From: Magnetococcus marinus MC-1
GTDB taxonomy: Bacteria; Pseudomonadota; Magnetococcia; Magnetococcales; Magnetococcaceae
Length of the DNA: 64,000 nt
NCBI RefSeq assembly: GCF_000014865.1
Contig: NC_008576.1
Coordinates: 3,625,001-3,689,000, forward strand
Direction of reading: 5' to 3'
Each line of letters starts with the position of its first letter. Positions within the stretch are counted from its first letter, which is position 1. The position numbers were made by a program, and so were the translations under genes. The notes below the pieces were generated by a model that had not been told where the DNA came from, ran no database searches, and worked only from the letters and a program-made list of their open reading frames with translations. Of this stretch, positions 1 through 9,112 are shown one piece after another.

Positions 1-108
1 ATACTCAGTCTGACTTACCAGCCCTTTCTCCGCTAAAAAGGTGCCCCACAGATGGTCGCTATCCCCACCTAACAGGGTATTGTCCAGATCAAAGATGGCC
101 AATGTCAT
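1..108 (-). CDS. HAD-superfamily hydrolase, subfamily IB, N-terminal fragment
   Basis: Only the first 36 codons lie in the window; the rest is beyond position 1. The peptide opens with [17 protein letters not shown]. The DxDxT nucleophile motif is at residues 7-11, and the GDSDHLWG block after it is typical of the phosphoserine-phosphatase-like IB group. Family members are cytoplasmic phosphomonoesterases that use the first Asp as nucleophile. The start is the ATG at 108. The substrate cannot be told from this fragment. The gene diverges from the small ORF at 369. Confidence 0.85.
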   Translation of the reverse strand, partial: MTLAIFDLDNTLLGGDSDHLWGTFLAEKGLVSQTEY

Positions 109-368
109 GCAGCTACTCCCTTTTAAAACAGACGCCAACTCTCCATAAAGTGGCGTGACTGTTGTTACCATGCTTAAGATGAAACAGACAATGCGCATTC
201 TCTCAACTTGGCCTTGGTGTAGGCTTTTTTTACAACCACGTCACCCAATTGCCCCCGCAGGCTCAAACCCCTTTGGTGGATATGCAGCGATAACTCTTAT
301 TACAAGATGGAACAAAGCCTGCAAAGCCGTACTCTGAATGAGTAGACTTTAGCTTAAATCCCCAACCT

Positions 369-617
369 ATGCAGATACCCATGCACAAACATCCCCCACA
401 GAGCGCTGTCAACTGTATGAAGTGCCAATATTTCCGCATAACGTGGAACCCGACCCACCCCCGCGCTTGTAGCGCATTGGGCTTTAAGGGGCGTGAAATG
501 CCGAGCACCGAGGTCTTGCGCGCTTCCGGTCAACCCTGCTTGCTGTTTACCCCTAAACCAAGCCATAACCATAGCCATACCCCTAAAGATCATACCCCAA
601 ACGGCTGGTATGGCTAA
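369..617 (+). CDS. Small four-cysteine conserved protein
   Basis: This 82-residue protein has a conserved core of the type CMKCQYFRITWNP, then RACSALGFKG, then a SGQPCLLF-like end, and a His-rich tail (HNHSH). The spacing CxxC...C...C matches a short uncharacterised proteobacterial family that is sometimes mislabelled uracil-DNA glycosylase. The four Cys suggest a metal or Fe-S site; that is inference. Two in-frame ATGs (369 and 381) are possible and neither has a good ribosome site. No membrane segment or signal peptide is seen. Confidence 0.65.
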   Translation: MQIPMHKHPPQSAVNCMKCQYFRITWNPTHPRACSALGFKGREMPSTEVLRASGQPCLLFTPKPSHNHSHTPKDHTPNGWYG

Positions 618-819
618 ACAAACAGACGCTTTTTCACCCTCTCTTTAAAGCTTACCTGTTTGTGCCCCCCCCTATCCCTACTCTATGATTTCAACATATT
701 AAGCTTGCACTGTATTTCACTTCACTTAGACATAGATGATGTGCCATATTGTGGACTCTAGGTGCGCTACGGTTAAGTGGCGTGTTTTATTGGTAGTTCT
801 GCAAGGTGTGACAGCAATC

Positions 820-3183
820 ATGGTACTTCATCTTACGATTTCTCAGAAAATCTTTCTCTTCCTCGGCATTATGGCGTTTTCCATCGTGCTTGGAAGCTCC
901 ATCGCCATGAACCGTGTGCACAATTTTTCCCAAATATGGGCCACCTACCAAGAACAAGCAGCCGCTCGGGAATCTCTTTTGCTCAGGTTAAAAAGCCAGC
1001 TTGGTTATGGCAATGGCATACACCACTTTAAAAATTATCTGTTACGCGGTTCATCCAATCATGGCCAAGAGGCCAAACAGAGCTTTCATGCCGCCCTTGA
1101 TACCATTGCCGCTTACCGCAAGCTGCCAGGTCTTACCCCTCAAGAAAAACAGAGCCTGGATAACATAACCAACACCACCCAACGCTATCTGCAAGCCGTG
1201 GAGACCGTTGCAACCATGTTGGCACAAAACAACAGCATTGATGCCATTGATAAAGTTGTGGCCGTTGACGACAGCTCTGCCACTCAGGGATTTGATGCCC
1301 TAGAATTGGCCGTTAAACGTATAAATCTAAGGACCACCACGCAACTCAGCACCGCCGTTACAAACACAAAAACACTTTTGCTGTTTATCTTTATCTTTAT
1401 CGCCATCGTATGTGGCGCTTTTGCCCTCATTACACGCCAATTCATCTCCAAAAAAATTGAAACCATGCACCATGCGCTCACCCATATGGTCAATGGCAAC
1501 ATCACCCAGGATCTAAAGGTCCCCGCACACAAAGATGAGTTAGACGCGATTTCCGCCCTGATTAATCAACTTACCGATAAATTGCGCATCACCATTCGAG
1601 AGGTCAAACTGCAATCGGACACCCTACAGGCTGTGGTTAAAGAGTCGTTGACCGTTAAAAACACGTTAGAAGCTGACGCCCTTGAGTCCCATAATATGAC
1701 CCGCGATGCGGTCTGCCGCAACGCAGAGGTGGATGATGATTTTGTCACCTTAAAGCTCCACATTGATCGGGTGAGCGAAAACTTTGTGCGGGTTAGTCAG
1801 GCGGCTGAAATTCTCTCTCACAACATTGAGACCATCGCCAACTCCGCTGAAACCGCCAGCATGAACGTTTCTGCCGCCGCGCAGGCGACCAGCGAGATGA
1901 ATATGAACCTGGGGGGCATTAACCAAGGTATGGAGCAGGTTAATGAGACCATTGTACGCGTGGCCTCATCCGTCGATGAGATGACCAACTCCATCAAACA
2001 GGTGGTGGTCCGGTGTGCCGACGCACAAAAGGATTCGGAACAGGCCAATCAGGACGCACGAGACACCATCCAACTGATGGATCGCTTGGATAAATCGGCC
2101 ACCGCCATCGGTAAGGTGGTGGAAATGATCAACGATATCGCCGAACAGACCAACATGTTGGCGCTAAACGCCTCCATTGAGGCCGCTGGGGCCGGTGAAG
2201 CAGGTAAGGGCTTTTCGGTGGTCGCCAATGAAGTCAAGGATCTGGCCAGTCAAACCGCAGATGCCACCAACCTGATCTACCAAAGCATCCATGAAATCCA
2301 GGATAATACCCGACAGGCCATCGACGCCAACCGGCGGGTCTCATCCAGCATTGACCGCATTCACCAAGGCAACCGGGAGATCACCGCACTGGTCGAGATC
2401 CAAGAGCATACGGTGCAGGATATTGCCCAATCCATGGAAGAAGTCACGCGCGTTACCCATGATGTCTCCGCCAACACGCAAGAGCTCTCCAACGCCGCCT
2501 ATAGCGTGGCTGAATCCAGCCAAGAGGCCGCACAAGATGCCCAACAGATCGCCCATTTAGCCAGTAGCGCCACCAGTGAAGCGGAGCAATTGGTCAGCCT
2601 TGGCAACACCTCCAAGACCTTGGCAGCAGAAGCGCAGGCCATGGGCATGACCATCTTTTCTGCCTCCACTCAGGTGCAAAAAAATGGCATCAAGACCATC
2701 AACCTGGTCAATTTGATGAATGGCTCCATTCATCAAACAGGCATGTTGGTGGATGTTATTTTAGAGACCAGTCAGGGGTTGAACAACTCGACCAAAGGCT
2801 TAAATGCCGGTCCCACCCCCTTTGATGTCGAGGCGATCAAGCTGGCCCACTTAGGTTGGTTGGGTAAATTGGAAAATGTGATCCGTGGCCGCACAGCCAT
2901 GAGCCCCGGCCAAGTGGCCTCGGGCCGGGAGTGTGCTTTTGGTAAATGGTATTACGCAGAGGGGTTGGAAAAATTTGGCGCCCTGCCCGTCTACCAAGAG
3001 CTTGGCGAAGTTCACTTAAAAGTCCATGAATTGGCCCGTGAGGTGGTGGCCCTGGTGCATGAGTCCCAAGATCACGACGCCGCCCTGCGCAAAATGGATG
3101 ACTTTAACGGGGTGCGACGCAACCTGTTTGAACTCTTGGATCGCGTCTACCAGGATAAAGAGGCCATCGCCCTGAGCGCCTAG
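820..3183 (+). CDS. Methyl-accepting chemotaxis protein with C-terminal CZB zinc-binding domain
   Basis: This is a transmembrane chemoreceptor of 787 residues. A first membrane helix spans about residues 9-28, a helical periplasmic sensor about 29-180, and a second helix about 183-204. HAMP and the cytoplasmic methyl-accepting coiled coil follow. The kinase-control tip is clear near residues 440-480 ([18 protein letters not shown]). The last 115 residues are a CZB domain with HLGWLGKLE, CAFGKWYYAEG and HLKVHELA blocks, which supply the His/Cys zinc ligands. CZB domains are known to report zinc or oxidant state to CheA. The ATG at 820 is preferred over an upstream ATG at 736 because AAGGTG sits about 10 bases before it. 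Confidence 0.93.
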   Translation: MVLHLTISQKIFLFLGIMAFSIVLGSSIAMNRVHNFSQIWATYQEQAAARESLLLRLKSQLGYGNGIHHFKNYLLRGSSNHGQEAKQSFHAALDTIAAYRKLPGLTPQEKQSLDNITNTTQRYLQAVETVATMLAQNNSIDAIDKVVAVDDSSATQGFDALELAVKRINLRTTTQLSTAVTNTKTLLLFIFIFIAIVCGAFALITRQFISKKIETMHHALTHMVNGNITQDLKVPAHKDELDAISALINQLTDKLRITIREVKLQSDTLQAVVKESLTVKNTLEADALESHNMTRDAVCRNAEVDDDFVTLKLHIDRVSENFVRVSQAAEILSHNIETIANSAETASMNVSAAAQATSEMNMNLGGINQGMEQVNETIVRVASSVDEMTNSIKQVVVRCADAQKDSEQANQDARDTIQLMDRLDKSATAIGKVVEMINDIAEQTNMLALNASIEAAGAGEAGKGFSVVANEVKDLASQTADATNLIYQSIHEIQDNTRQAIDANRRVSSSIDRIHQGNREITALVEIQEHTVQDIAQSMEEVTRVTHDVSANTQELSNAAYSVAESSQEAAQDAQQIAHLASSATSEAEQLVSLGNTSKTLAAEAQAMGMTIFSASTQVQKNGIKTINLVNLMNGSIHQTGMLVDVILETSQGLNNSTKGLNAGPTPFDVEAIKLAHLGWLGKLENVIRGRTAMSPGQVASGRECAFGKWYYAEGLEKFGALPVYQELGEVHLKVHELAREVVALVHESQDHDAALRKMDDFNGVRRNLFELLDRVYQDKEAIALSA

Positions 3184-3210
3184 CTGTCGGATTGCCGTCT
3201 AATCGCGTGT

Positions 3211-3253
3211 GCCATGCAAAAAGGCCAGCTTAAAGTTGGCCTTTTTGCATGGC
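3211..3253. terminator. Bidirectional hairpin between convergent genes
   Basis: A near-perfect inverted repeat of about 20 bases per arm surrounds the loop TAA. Runs of A and T in the arms give a U-rich 3' side in both directions. It lies between the chemoreceptor stop at 3183 and the stop of the HNH gene at 3262 and probably serves both. Confidence 0.8.
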
Positions 3254-3261
3254 ACCCCCTT

Positions 3262-3576
3262 TTACAGCTTACCTTGCATCTCCTCAACCCAGGCACGAAA
3301 AGACTCTGCGGGCCAATTTTTCTTATGCTCATTACACTCACCGCAGCAGGGCACACAGTTGCTATGGCTGCTACGCCCCCCTCGGCTGATGGGCTGCACA
3401 TGGTCCATGGTCAACTCCTTGGGGTGGTAACGCCGCTGACAGTAGTAACACTGCCCACGCCCTAACTGGTTTTTCCACCACTGACTGCGTTTTAACTCTT
3501 TGGCTTTACGCCGTTCCTGCTCCATCATCTCTGGATCCGCAGGAATAAACAGCACATCATGCTCTAATTTATTCAT
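3262..3576 (-). CDS. Small HNH endonuclease-family protein
   Basis: This 104-residue protein has a CYYCQRRY zinc knuckle, the LTMDHVQPISRGG core with the DH catalytic pair, and a second CCGECNEHK knuckle. This is the usual stand-alone HNH layout (CxxC...DH...CxxC). It is probably a metal-dependent DNA nuclease, target unknown. Its start overlaps the end of the glycine oxidase gene by 8 bases, so the two are probably translationally coupled. Small housekeeping HNH proteins of this type are widespread, so a defence role cannot be assumed. Confidence 0.85.
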   Translation of the reverse strand: MNKLEHDVLFIPADPEMMEQERRKAKELKRSQWWKNQLGRGQCYYCQRRYHPKELTMDHVQPISRGGRSSHSNCVPCCGECNEHKKNWPAESFRAWVEEMQGKL

Positions 3577-4684
3577 GACCCTCTTTCATCAAATGTATGG
3601 GCGTAAAGGGGGTCAAATCCCAAGGGGGTACCTGACCCATAATGAACTGAGTGGTCACTTCAGCAGTAATGGGTGTCATTAAAATGCCATTCCTATAGTG
3701 CCCCGTGGCAAAATAGAGCCCCGGCCAAGGTCCTTGTCCCAGCAAGGGGTGGCCATCTCCTGTGGCAGGCCGCAGCCCTGCCCAAGCATCGGTCATGCGG
3801 GCCTGCTTAAGCAGAGGCACCATCTCCAGCGCCATCTGTGTGATGCGCTGCAAGCCCTCGGTGGTTACGGCTTTATCAAAGCCTCGGTCTTCCAGGGTTG
3901 AACCCATGACCACCCGCCCATCGGCACGGGGCACAATGTAACCTTTGTAGCCATACACCACATGTCGAAAGGCCGGGGGGCGCATCTCAACCTGCAAAAT
4001 CTGACCCGACATAGGCTTCACCTGGGTGCGCAGCGGGGGCAACCCCCCAATCATGCTGCTCCAGGCCCCCCCGGCAATGATGACATGATCCCCATGAATC
4101 ACCTCATCCCGGCTGGCCACCCCCACCACCCGCTCCCCCTGTACATGCAGCCCTGTCACCTGTACCCCGCTGCGAAACTGCCCCCCTAAGCGCGCTACGG
4201 CGGCGGCCAAGGCGCGCGACAAGGCCACCGGCTCCACTTGGTGATCATCGGGATAAAAGTTTGCTCCTATGATGCGCTCGCTCAGTGCAGGTTCCAACCG
4301 ACGCGCTTCGTCCCGGTCCAATATTTCAACCCGTAAATCGCGCTCTAACATCCACTCCGCCCGTCCAGCCGCCAAACGCCCCTCGGCAGGATCCATGGCA
4401 ACTTCCAGCACCCCACTCTCTTCATAACCACAATGTACGCCGCTTACATCCTGCAAACGCCCTACAAAATCCCGAAACATGCCCCGACTGGCGACACACA
4501 GATCTAAAAAAGCCCCTCCCCCTGACACCTCGGATTGAGCCCCCAAGATGCCCGCGGCAGCGGCTGAGGATTCGGCCCCAGGCAGGGCTTTTTCCAAGAG
4601 CGTGACGCGATACCCCTGCTCCAACAGACGAAAGGCACATGCGGTCCCCATCACCCCAGCCCCGACAATCACAACATGTTCCAT
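3569..4684 (-). CDS. thiO: Glycine oxidase / FAD-dependent amino acid oxidase (ThiO)
   Basis: This 371-residue protein has an N-terminal FAD Rossmann motif (VVIVGAGVMG, residues about 4-13) with the acidic strand end LLEK. The C-terminal block AGLRPATGDGHPLLG and then GHYRNGILM is typical of the DAO/ThiO family. ThiO oxidises glycine to iminoglycine for the thiazole ring of thiamine. No other thi gene is in the window, so substrate is assigned from family resemblance. It lies 40 bases after the acetyltransferase gene and overlaps the HNH gene, giving a three-gene minus-strand run. Confidence 0.85.
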   Translation of the reverse strand: MEHVVIVGAGVMGTACAFRLLEQGYRVTLLEKALPGAESSAAAAGILGAQSEVSGGGAFLDLCVASRGMFRDFVGRLQDVSGVHCGYEESGVLEVAMDPAEGRLAAGRAEWMLERDLRVEILDRDEARRLEPALSERIIGANFYPDDHQVEPVALSRALAAAVARLGGQFRSGVQVTGLHVQGERVVGVASRDEVIHGDHVIIAGGAWSSMIGGLPPLRTQVKPMSGQILQVEMRPPAFRHVVYGYKGYIVPRADGRVVMGSTLEDRGFDKAVTTEGLQRITQMALEMVPLLKQARMTDAWAGLRPATGDGHPLLGQGPWPGLYFATGHYRNGILMTPITAEVTTQFIMGQVPPWDLTPFTPIHLMKEGHE

Positions 4685-4724
4685 CTCTTCCCCTTCCTTC
4701 CAGCCTTTATGCAGCCCCGCGTCC

Positions 4725-5831
4725 CTAACCGGCTGAGGTCAGATCCAGACGCAAAGCAAAGGCTGTCGCCTTACGCGCAGGATCATACCCCTGCCATTTA
4801 GCTGGGGGCAGTTCATGCAACTCAACTTCGCGGTAGCCGCTCCGCAAAAAAAACTCTGCCACGCGCTCACTCTGGGTGGCGGCAAACAGATAGTGGAGTG
4901 ACTTATCGGCGGCATGCTCGGCCACGGTTTGCAACAGACGCGCCCCAACCCCATTGCCTTTATAACGTGTCAGGGTATAAATGGATATGATTTCCCCTGC
5001 AAAAGTCTCTGCATAAGGTTCCGTCAACACGCCTACCACCCCAGCCAAGCGGCTACTCCCCCCCACGAACGCCCCCCATCCCTCGCTTAACAGCGTGTAG
5101 AGGTGGTGTTGGGGACGGCGCATCAAGAAGCCCTCTTTCTCGCCCCGATGGATCATAGACTCCACCTCCGAAAAATGGTCAAGCCGCAACCGCTCCACTC
5201 GACAATAGTGATCAATGGAGAAGTAGGTCCCTGCCCCTTCATAGGTGAGCAGTTCGCGCTCCAAATTTTCTGGCTTGCAGAGACTGACCGACCGCACCCC
5301 TTTTTGCAGCAGTTGGCCAATGGCACTAAGTACGGGCTGCTGGGAGACCGGTGGCTGACAGGATATCTCCGCCAGTTGGGCCAGGGAGATAAAATTGATC
5401 CAGCCACCCTGGGGATCTTTAATGCCCCCGTCTCGACGTAACAGCAACACCCGATTGGGTCGTAGTGGGCTCAAAAAGTCCGTAACCTGCTGCATCTCCC
5501 TAAGCGGCTGTTGATCAAGCACCCCCACCACCCGGCTCAAGACACCCTGCCAGAGCTTTTGCAAGGTTGGCCAAGCGGCGTAACCCAGCCACGGCTCGCC
5601 CTCCACCTTGCGGCCAAGCTCAATACAGCCCAACGCTCCTGGCTCTGCACAGAGGGGCTCTGCGGCCAGCAGCAGCAACCGCACACCACTTTGCTGCAAC
5701 CGCTGCATGCTGGCATCCAACTGCTGCCATGCGCTTGGCTCAAGGGAATCCAACAACACCAGCACCACCACCTGCTGTTGTAGACTTGTTAAAAAGAAAC
5801 TACGCTCGGAAAAAGCGGTGGAGGGTGTCAT
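4725..5831 (-). CDS. ArgA-like N-acetylglutamate synthase with reduced kinase-fold domain
   Basis: The C-terminal half (about residues 225-368) is a GNAT acetyltransferase that tracks ArgA closely: an EKEGFLMRR block, the acetyl-CoA loop YKGNGVGARLL, and FFLRSGYREVELHELP near the end. Before it, ELLTYEGAGTYF matches the end of the amino-acid-kinase fold of ArgA. The N-terminal kinase-fold part is short and lacks an obvious glycine-rich phosphate loop. The family makes N-acetylglutamate, the first step of arginine synthesis. A diverged relative with another acceptor cannot be excluded. It is the first gene of the run leading to thiO. Confidence 0.65.
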   Translation of the reverse strand: MTPSTAFSERSFFLTSLQQQVVVLVLLDSLEPSAWQQLDASMQRLQQSGVRLLLLAAEPLCAEPGALGCIELGRKVEGEPWLGYAAWPTLQKLWQGVLSRVVGVLDQQPLREMQQVTDFLSPLRPNRVLLLRRDGGIKDPQGGWINFISLAQLAEISCQPPVSQQPVLSAIGQLLQKGVRSVSLCKPENLERELLTYEGAGTYFSIDHYCRVERLRLDHFSEVESMIHRGEKEGFLMRRPQHHLYTLLSEGWGAFVGGSSRLAGVVGVLTEPYAETFAGEIISIYTLTRYKGNGVGARLLQTVAEHAADKSLHYLFAATQSERVAEFFLRSGYREVELHELPPAKWQGYDPARKATAFALRLDLTSAG

Positions 5832-6133
5832 CGAACCTTCGTACTCCCATCTTCATCAAAATAGGGCAGCGCGCGCAAACATGGGTGGCGCGCGCTACTT
5901 GAGCAGGCCACATTAGGATGACGCCTCAAGAAACGCCATTAACAAACCGCTTATAACATCCTCTCGCTGACACATTGGGATACGACAATCCGAGCAGCCA
6001 TACTCTCCCCGAAGGGATGGTTGGACAACAGACCCCATGATAAAGCCTCAACCCAACGCAAGAGAGCGTTTCTACTATAATAAAGGGCTCTCCTGTAGGA
6101 GAGCCCTTTGTGCAAACACATTGGGATAATCCC
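5832..6133. other. Intergenic region
   Basis: About 300 bases separate two minus-strand genes. Apart from the hairpin at 6082-6109 no coding signal, tRNA or repeat is evident. The promoter of the ArgA-like gene should lie at its left end. Confidence 0.5.
6082..6109 (-). terminator. Rho-independent terminator of the hemerythrin chemoreceptor gene
   Basis: A perfect 12-base-pair stem with a four-base loop (TGTA on the plus strand). Read on the minus strand it is followed by a T-rich stretch, 25 bases beyond the stop codon at 6134. Confidence 0.85.
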
Positions 6134-8959
6134 CTAGGAAACCTTTTTGCCGGCAAAATGTTCTGCATATTTCCGGTCGGTCCCCATGATATGGTTCACC
6201 AACCAATCCCGTAGCAAACCGGTGAGATCCATATCAATATAGGCTTCACCTTTATCCACCTGCGCCACCAATTCGACCACCGCATCGGTAAATTTAATAT
6301 GTTCTGGCAGGTGCGCCTGCAAACCAGGAAAATGGTTGCGGCGCATAAATGCCTCTTCATCTTTAAAGTGATTGACGGTGTAGGCGATCAAACCATCCAC
6401 CATGGTACGCAGCTTTTGTTTGCCACCCTGCCCGCTGGTAATTTCTTGGTGCAGAGCATTGACCATCCGTACCAACTCTTTATGTTGGATATCCACCTCT
6501 TTAACGTTGGTCAATAGAATATCGTTCCACGGAAAAAACTCCTCCCCGGTACCGCACCCTTCTTTACCGCAACTCAGATAGAGTTGATCTAACAGCTTAA
6601 ACAGGTGGCGTCGCACTCGGTCAAATTTGGACATGCTGGCCATGGCCTCTTCTCGATGCCCCTCCTCCACCATTTTGATTACCTCGCGTGCCATATCATG
6701 CACCTGCAGATGCAGCTCGCCCAGTTCCACAAAACGCGCCATTTCACCAAAGGCCGCCTTACCTTCACCATAGTACCACTTGCCTAGCTCGCAATCCCGC
6801 GCACCCCCAACATCAGTAGAGCGCAACCGGCTGCGGCCATGGATGACATCTTCCAGTTTACCAATCCAGGCCAGATGGGCCGCTTTAATGTTCTCAATGC
6901 TAAACAGGGGTTCCCCCACATTAAAGCCACGCTCTGCGGCATCCAATGATTTACTGGTTTCAGCCACAACCTCCGTAAGGAATCCCGAATACTCAATATC
7001 CCCATTAAGGTAGCCAAGCAGCTGCATGGTCTCCATCATTTTTTTCTGCACCTGCACCGAGGAGGTGAGAATTTCTGCCGCCCCAAAGCGCACCGCGTCC
7101 GAGCTATCCGCAGCCGTACCGATCTGTTGGTTGACCTGATCGGCTAGATCACTGAGCACGCTTGCGGTTTCAGCAATTTGCGTGGTGTCATTGGCGGCAT
7201 CCAAGGCACTGCGCGCGACCTCTTGCGAAGCCGCCGCCAGTTCATGAGCATTGCGTGTCACCTCGCCCGAAGCCATGGTCACTGCATCCATAGAAGCGGA
7301 AATATTCGCCACCGAGCTGGCTTGGTTCTCCACCGCTTCGGTAATCATGCGGTTGGTTTCGGCCAGTGAGCTGATAATGTCACTCACCCCTTGGGTTGCC
7401 TCTGACGCCATTTCGGTACGTAGCTGAATTTCACTTACTTGGGTGGCGATCATCTTGGTGGCATCGGCGGTTTGCGAGGCCAAATCTTTCACCTCGTTGG
7501 CCACCACCGCAAACCCTTTACCCGCCTCGCCAGCCCCGGCGGCCTCGATGGCGGCATTTAGGGCCAACATATTGGTCTGTTCCGCAATGTTATTAATTAA
7601 CTTGATGACATTGCCGATCTCTCTGGCCGCGCTTGCCAGAACGTGCATCACCTCTAGTGCTTCTGAAATATGCTGCCCCGCCGCAGCGGACATTTGATCG
7701 GCCGATTCACAACTGTGGGTAACATGTTCCAGAGAGTTATTGAGTTCATCAACCGCCGAGGCGACCGTGGAGACCGACGCATTAACCCGCTCTAGACTGG
7801 CGTTAACCTCAGAAATATTTGAGTTCATCTCTTCAGCGGCCGAGGCCATGGTGCTCACATTGCCGCTGGCTTGATCGGCAGACTGAGCAATAGCCCGCAC
7901 ATCGGTGGCCAGTTGCCCGGCAGAGTCGGCCACCGCCGAAATGGACTCTTTGGCCTGATAGATAAAATCGTTAAGTTTATGAATTTCCGCATCCAGCCGG
8001 TCATTTTCCAGCACCACATCGTTGGCCAATTGGCTATTGGTATGGGCATCTCGGAGCAGAGACTCTTTAACAGGCATCAGCTGACTGACCACGCCCTTAA
8101 TGGTTTGGGATTGCACCCCCACCGTTCGCAGTACCCACAGCAGCTGGTTGCTCATAGAGTTTAAGCGATCAACAAAGATCTGAAATTCCCCGCAGAAATC
8201 GCGTCCAAGACGGCGGTTAAGATCCCCCACCGCCATCAGATCCAGGTGGTTGCTAATACGGCGTACCTGCTTATTTAAGCTAAATTGCCGCCACAGCGTA
8301 AACAGCAGCACAAAGGCACCAATCAACAGGCTAAACACCGTGGTCCAGGTCAGGGCAAGCACCACATTTTCGGCTTTGCTATTGGATTCACCCGTGACCA
8401 TGACCACCGCTGCATTCATGCTTTTTAGCAACACCACGCTTTCATCCAAAAGCTTGATCGCTAGGGCATCTCGTTGCTTACCTGGTGGTTCGCTCAGCAC
8501 ATCGGCTATGCTTTGTTGGTAGAGTTGCCAGATCCCTTGAACTTTTTTTAACTGGGCGAGATTCGCCGCAGAGGGACGCACCATTTCAACCTGCGAGGCG
8601 GCCTCTTTATCATCCGGGTTCAAGGTGGTGGTGGTGCTGCCACCCTGGATGAGGGCTTGCAGGGTACGGTCAAACAGGCGTAGCGTTTTTTGCAAACCCG
8701 CTTCATAAGCTTTACGTTTTTCACCGGCATTTTGCAGAGCGGCAATAAAGAGCACCTCTTTGGCCGCCTTTTGCGAAAGCATGCGCTGACGCCCTGCCAT
8801 GTTGATGGTATTGGCGTACTCCGACTTGAGCTGAGTCGTTTTCCAATAATTGAAGGCGGCCAACATCACCAAAACTAATATTAAAAAAGAGAGTATTCTG
8901 AATGACGCTTTCAGGCTAAGATGCAGCAGTGTGTTCCCTAATTTTTTTTCATCTTTCAT
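6134..8959 (-). CDS. Chemoreceptor with PilJ-type sensor, CZB and C-terminal hemerythrin domain
   Basis: This 941-residue receptor has a first membrane helix at about 22-41 and then a PilJ/NIT-like N-terminal sensor ([17 protein letters not shown]). A second helix lies near 196-222. HAMP and a methyl-accepting module with the [18 protein letters not shown] tip follow, then a CZB domain ([30 protein letters not shown]). The last 130 residues are a bacteriohemerythrin fold with [19 protein letters not shown] and HIMGTD, so all diiron ligands are present. It probably couples oxygen binding and zinc or redox state to CheA. The ATG at 8959 is preferred to a GTG at 8995; GGGGA lies upstream. Confidence 0.93.
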   Translation of the reverse strand: MKDEKKLGNTLLHLSLKASFRILSFLILVLVMLAAFNYWKTTQLKSEYANTINMAGRQRMLSQKAAKEVLFIAALQNAGEKRKAYEAGLQKTLRLFDRTLQALIQGGSTTTTLNPDDKEAASQVEMVRPSAANLAQLKKVQGIWQLYQQSIADVLSEPPGKQRDALAIKLLDESVVLLKSMNAAVVMVTGESNSKAENVVLALTWTTVFSLLIGAFVLLFTLWRQFSLNKQVRRISNHLDLMAVGDLNRRLGRDFCGEFQIFVDRLNSMSNQLLWVLRTVGVQSQTIKGVVSQLMPVKESLLRDAHTNSQLANDVVLENDRLDAEIHKLNDFIYQAKESISAVADSAGQLATDVRAIAQSADQASGNVSTMASAAEEMNSNISEVNASLERVNASVSTVASAVDELNNSLEHVTHSCESADQMSAAAGQHISEALEVMHVLASAAREIGNVIKLINNIAEQTNMLALNAAIEAAGAGEAGKGFAVVANEVKDLASQTADATKMIATQVSEIQLRTEMASEATQGVSDIISSLAETNRMITEAVENQASSVANISASMDAVTMASGEVTRNAHELAAASQEVARSALDAANDTTQIAETASVLSDLADQVNQQIGTAADSSDAVRFGAAEILTSSVQVQKKMMETMQLLGYLNGDIEYSGFLTEVVAETSKSLDAAERGFNVGEPLFSIENIKAAHLAWIGKLEDVIHGRSRLRSTDVGGARDCELGKWYYGEGKAAFGEMARFVELGELHLQVHDMAREVIKMVEEGHREEAMASMSKFDRVRRHLFKLLDQLYLSCGKEGCGTGEEFFPWNDILLTNVKEVDIQHKELVRMVNALHQEITSGQGGKQKLRTMVDGLIAYTVNHFKDEEAFMRRNHFPGLQAHLPEHIKFTDAVVELVAQVDKGEAYIDMDLTGLLRDWLVNHIMGTDRKYAEHFAGKKVS

Positions 8960-9052
8960 AACAGTGAATCCCCAAATACATCGTGGACAATGCACAATTA
9001 ACCCGTTACTGCACCTCGGCCAAACTGGTCATATGGTAGCACATTAGCCAAA

Positions 9053-9087
9053 AAAATAGCCCTGACAATTCGATCCAGGGCTATTTT
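9053..9087 (-). terminator. Terminator of the M16C peptidase gene
   Basis: The inverted repeat ATAGCCCTG / CAGGGCTAT encloses an 11-base loop and is followed on the minus strand by seven or more T. It sits 26 bases beyond the stop at 9113. Confidence 0.85.
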
Positions 9088-9112
9088 ATTTACCATTGTT
9101 CAACCATTAAGA

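Noticed and set aside
155-337. 60-codon plus-strand frame before the small Cys protein
   Set aside because: Composition is not protein-like and there is no ribosome site.
736-819. N-terminal extension of the first chemoreceptor
   Set aside because: The extra 28 residues do not resemble receptor sequence, and the ATG at 820 has the better ribosome site and places the first membrane helix at the usual distance.
3262-3576. HNH gene as part of a defence island or intron
   Set aside because: It is coupled to thiO and looks like a common stand-alone HNH protein; no intron or phage feature surrounds it.
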